A stretch of DNA of 64,000 nt from Oryzias latipes (taxonomy: Eukaryota; Chordata; Actinopteri; Beloniformes; Adrianichthyidae). The notes beneath the pieces were generated by a model. The model worked only from the letters and a program-made list of their open reading frames with translations. It ran no database searches and had not been told where the DNA came from. Of this stretch, positions 57,540 through 64,000 are shown one piece after another. Location of the stretch: assembly GCF_002234675.1 (NCBI RefSeq), contig NC_019860.2, forward strand, positions 10,166,586-10,230,585. The letters run 5' to 3'. Position 1 is the stretch's first letter; the number at the start of each line of letters is the position of its first letter. Both the position numbers and the translations under genes were made by a program.

Positions 57540-58102
57540 GGAGCCCATGACCTGACATGGGGAAGCAGCAAGCTCGGGCATCCTAAATCTTATAACATTT
57601 TTCTTGTTTTCATCGAGACAACAATAAATAGATACCATAGTTTGATTCCTGTTTTTATATTTCAATACATTTTTATATTTGAATTAATGTGGGTCAAGGA
57701 GACACGGAAGTAGCAGCAGAAAGCTGCTTTTTCAGCAGAACGGAGAGCGTACCGGGATGTGAATGAACCCAGATAGGGAGAAGTGATCACTAATGTTTTT
57801 GTAGAGCTTTTTGAAATAAATAAATCCAATTTCTAGACTTCCTTCATGTTTTCCATGCATTATCATGAGATACACACAGACATAAAAGTGAAAGTATCTG
57901 CTTTAAATCCAAGCATTGCTCAAAACAGTGTTTATTAATGACTTAGAATGTGAATTATTATTTCGTGGGAACAAATTATTATTTTGTAGGGAAAAAAATT
58001 AATCATTCCGTGGGAACTAATTAATTATTTCGTGGGAACAAATTATTGTTTTGTGGGAACGAATCAATTGTTTTTTTTTTCCCATATCAGGTCATGGGCT
58101 CC
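57540..58102. mobile_element. MITE-like element with GGAGCCCATGACCTGA ends
   Basis: Inverted ends at 57540-57562 and 58081-58102. Near the right end are four tandem copies of a TCGTGGGAACAAATTATT-like unit (57960-58060). No coding potential. Confidence 0.6.
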
Positions 58103-58480
58103 ATACAGATCAGAGTCCTTTTTTTTACAATTCTTACATTTATCTTTCTCTGCTGCTTTCCCCACAATAAGGTTTGACTTTATAATTCAATCCACACATT
58201 TAATTTTGGGGGAGAAATGCAACCTTTAATGATACAAACAAACAAAATAGAAAAATAAGAGTTAAATTTAAATCCAAAGAGTCATTTAGATTTCTAACAA
58301 AATAGGTTGCTTTTTTTAGAACAAGAGGAAAAATTACATTTGTTGCTTTGGATAAAACCATGAAAAAAAATGTCAAATGGGCTTTTCAAAAGTCCAAAAG
58401 CACATGTTCAGTTTGCTTTTAGAAACCTTTGACATGTCAGAATCTTCAGCTCCGGCCTGCCGTCCAGAACCACAGCTGTG

Positions 58481-63672
<5,192 letters not shown>

Positions 63673-64000
63673 CTGGGGGGAAGGCAGAAAGATGAGAGTG
63701 ATGAGTAGGAGGAGAAGAGTCTTCATCAAGAAGAGCTGCTGAGACGCTATGAGAGTGCGAGAGAGGAAGCCCAGCGGTTTCCTCAGAGCTCAGATGGTGG
63801 CTCCTCAGCTCACAGGTGTGCATGAATGTGATATGTGTGTGTGGTTTAGTGAGTGTTTTGCGTTTGTGAGTCAAACTGTAAACTGATGTCAAGTCAATTC
63901 TCGCATTCTGAAAAACCGCAAGACATCAAACCTTCTGCCCGAAGGGGGGCGCTCTCACCAACTCAAACCCCCTCAGTCTGTTGAAGACGTAAACAATCAA
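63673..64000. other. cd247 intron 1 (part)
   Basis: No signal-peptide exon recognised on the minus strand before the window ends. Confidence 0.5.

Overview
The window is vertebrate nuclear DNA, almost certainly from a percomorph-type teleost fish (medaka-like in texture; the species cannot be named from sequence alone). The signs are compact GT-AG introns, four vertebrate genes, and typical fish repeats: Tc1/mariner, PIF/Harbinger, hAT-like and TTAA-type miniature elements, tRNA-derived SINEs, L2-like LINEs, and one intact Ty3/gypsy chromovirus-type retrotransposon.

All four genes lie on the minus strand. (1) xdh, xanthine dehydrogenase, 1768-23567: 34 exons spliced by eye into an unbroken 1346-codon frame. 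Its second intron, about 9.7 kb, holds a decayed L2-like LINE and a young gypsy element. (2) An adenylate cyclase of the ADCY8 (Ca2+/calmodulin-stimulated) type, 26177-40759: 23 exons summing to 3609 bp, 1202 codons plus stop. (3) dnajc27 (Rab-like GTPase with a C-terminal J domain), 47046-55415: 7 exons, 272 codons. A 6.7-kb intron full of transposon remnants separates the last exon. (4) cd247 (T-cell receptor zeta), 58481-63672: six exons visible; the signal-peptide exon lies beyond the right edge.

Layout: 1-1767 Harbinger remnant, TTAA MITE and SINE; 1768-23567 xdh; 23568-26176 intergenic with a palindromic MITE-like repeat and a LINE fragment; 26177-40759 adenylate cyclase; 40760-47045 intergenic with degenerate tandem repeats, a Tc1 remnant and a hAT-like MITE; 47046-55415 dnajc27; 55416-58480 promoter region and MITE-like repeats; 58481-64000 cd247.

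The four genes do not form an operon or pathway. Xdh acts in purine catabolism, the cyclase makes cAMP in response to calcium, DNAJC27 is a signalling GTPase/co-chaperone, and CD247 signals for the T-cell receptor. The most notable observations are: a gypsy element with identical LTRs and a primer-binding site that matches the predicted 5' end of its own transcript (Tf1/sushi-type self-priming); a four-copy TTAA-flanked MITE family; a CD247 whose first ITAM is missing; a 39-bp triplication that gives the cyclase three in-frame Kozak-type start codons; and loss in Xdh of a cysteine used by the mammalian enzyme for its oxidase switch. I found no sign of a wholly new biological system. Exon boundaries were set by manual splice-site reading, with reading phase checked across every junction.
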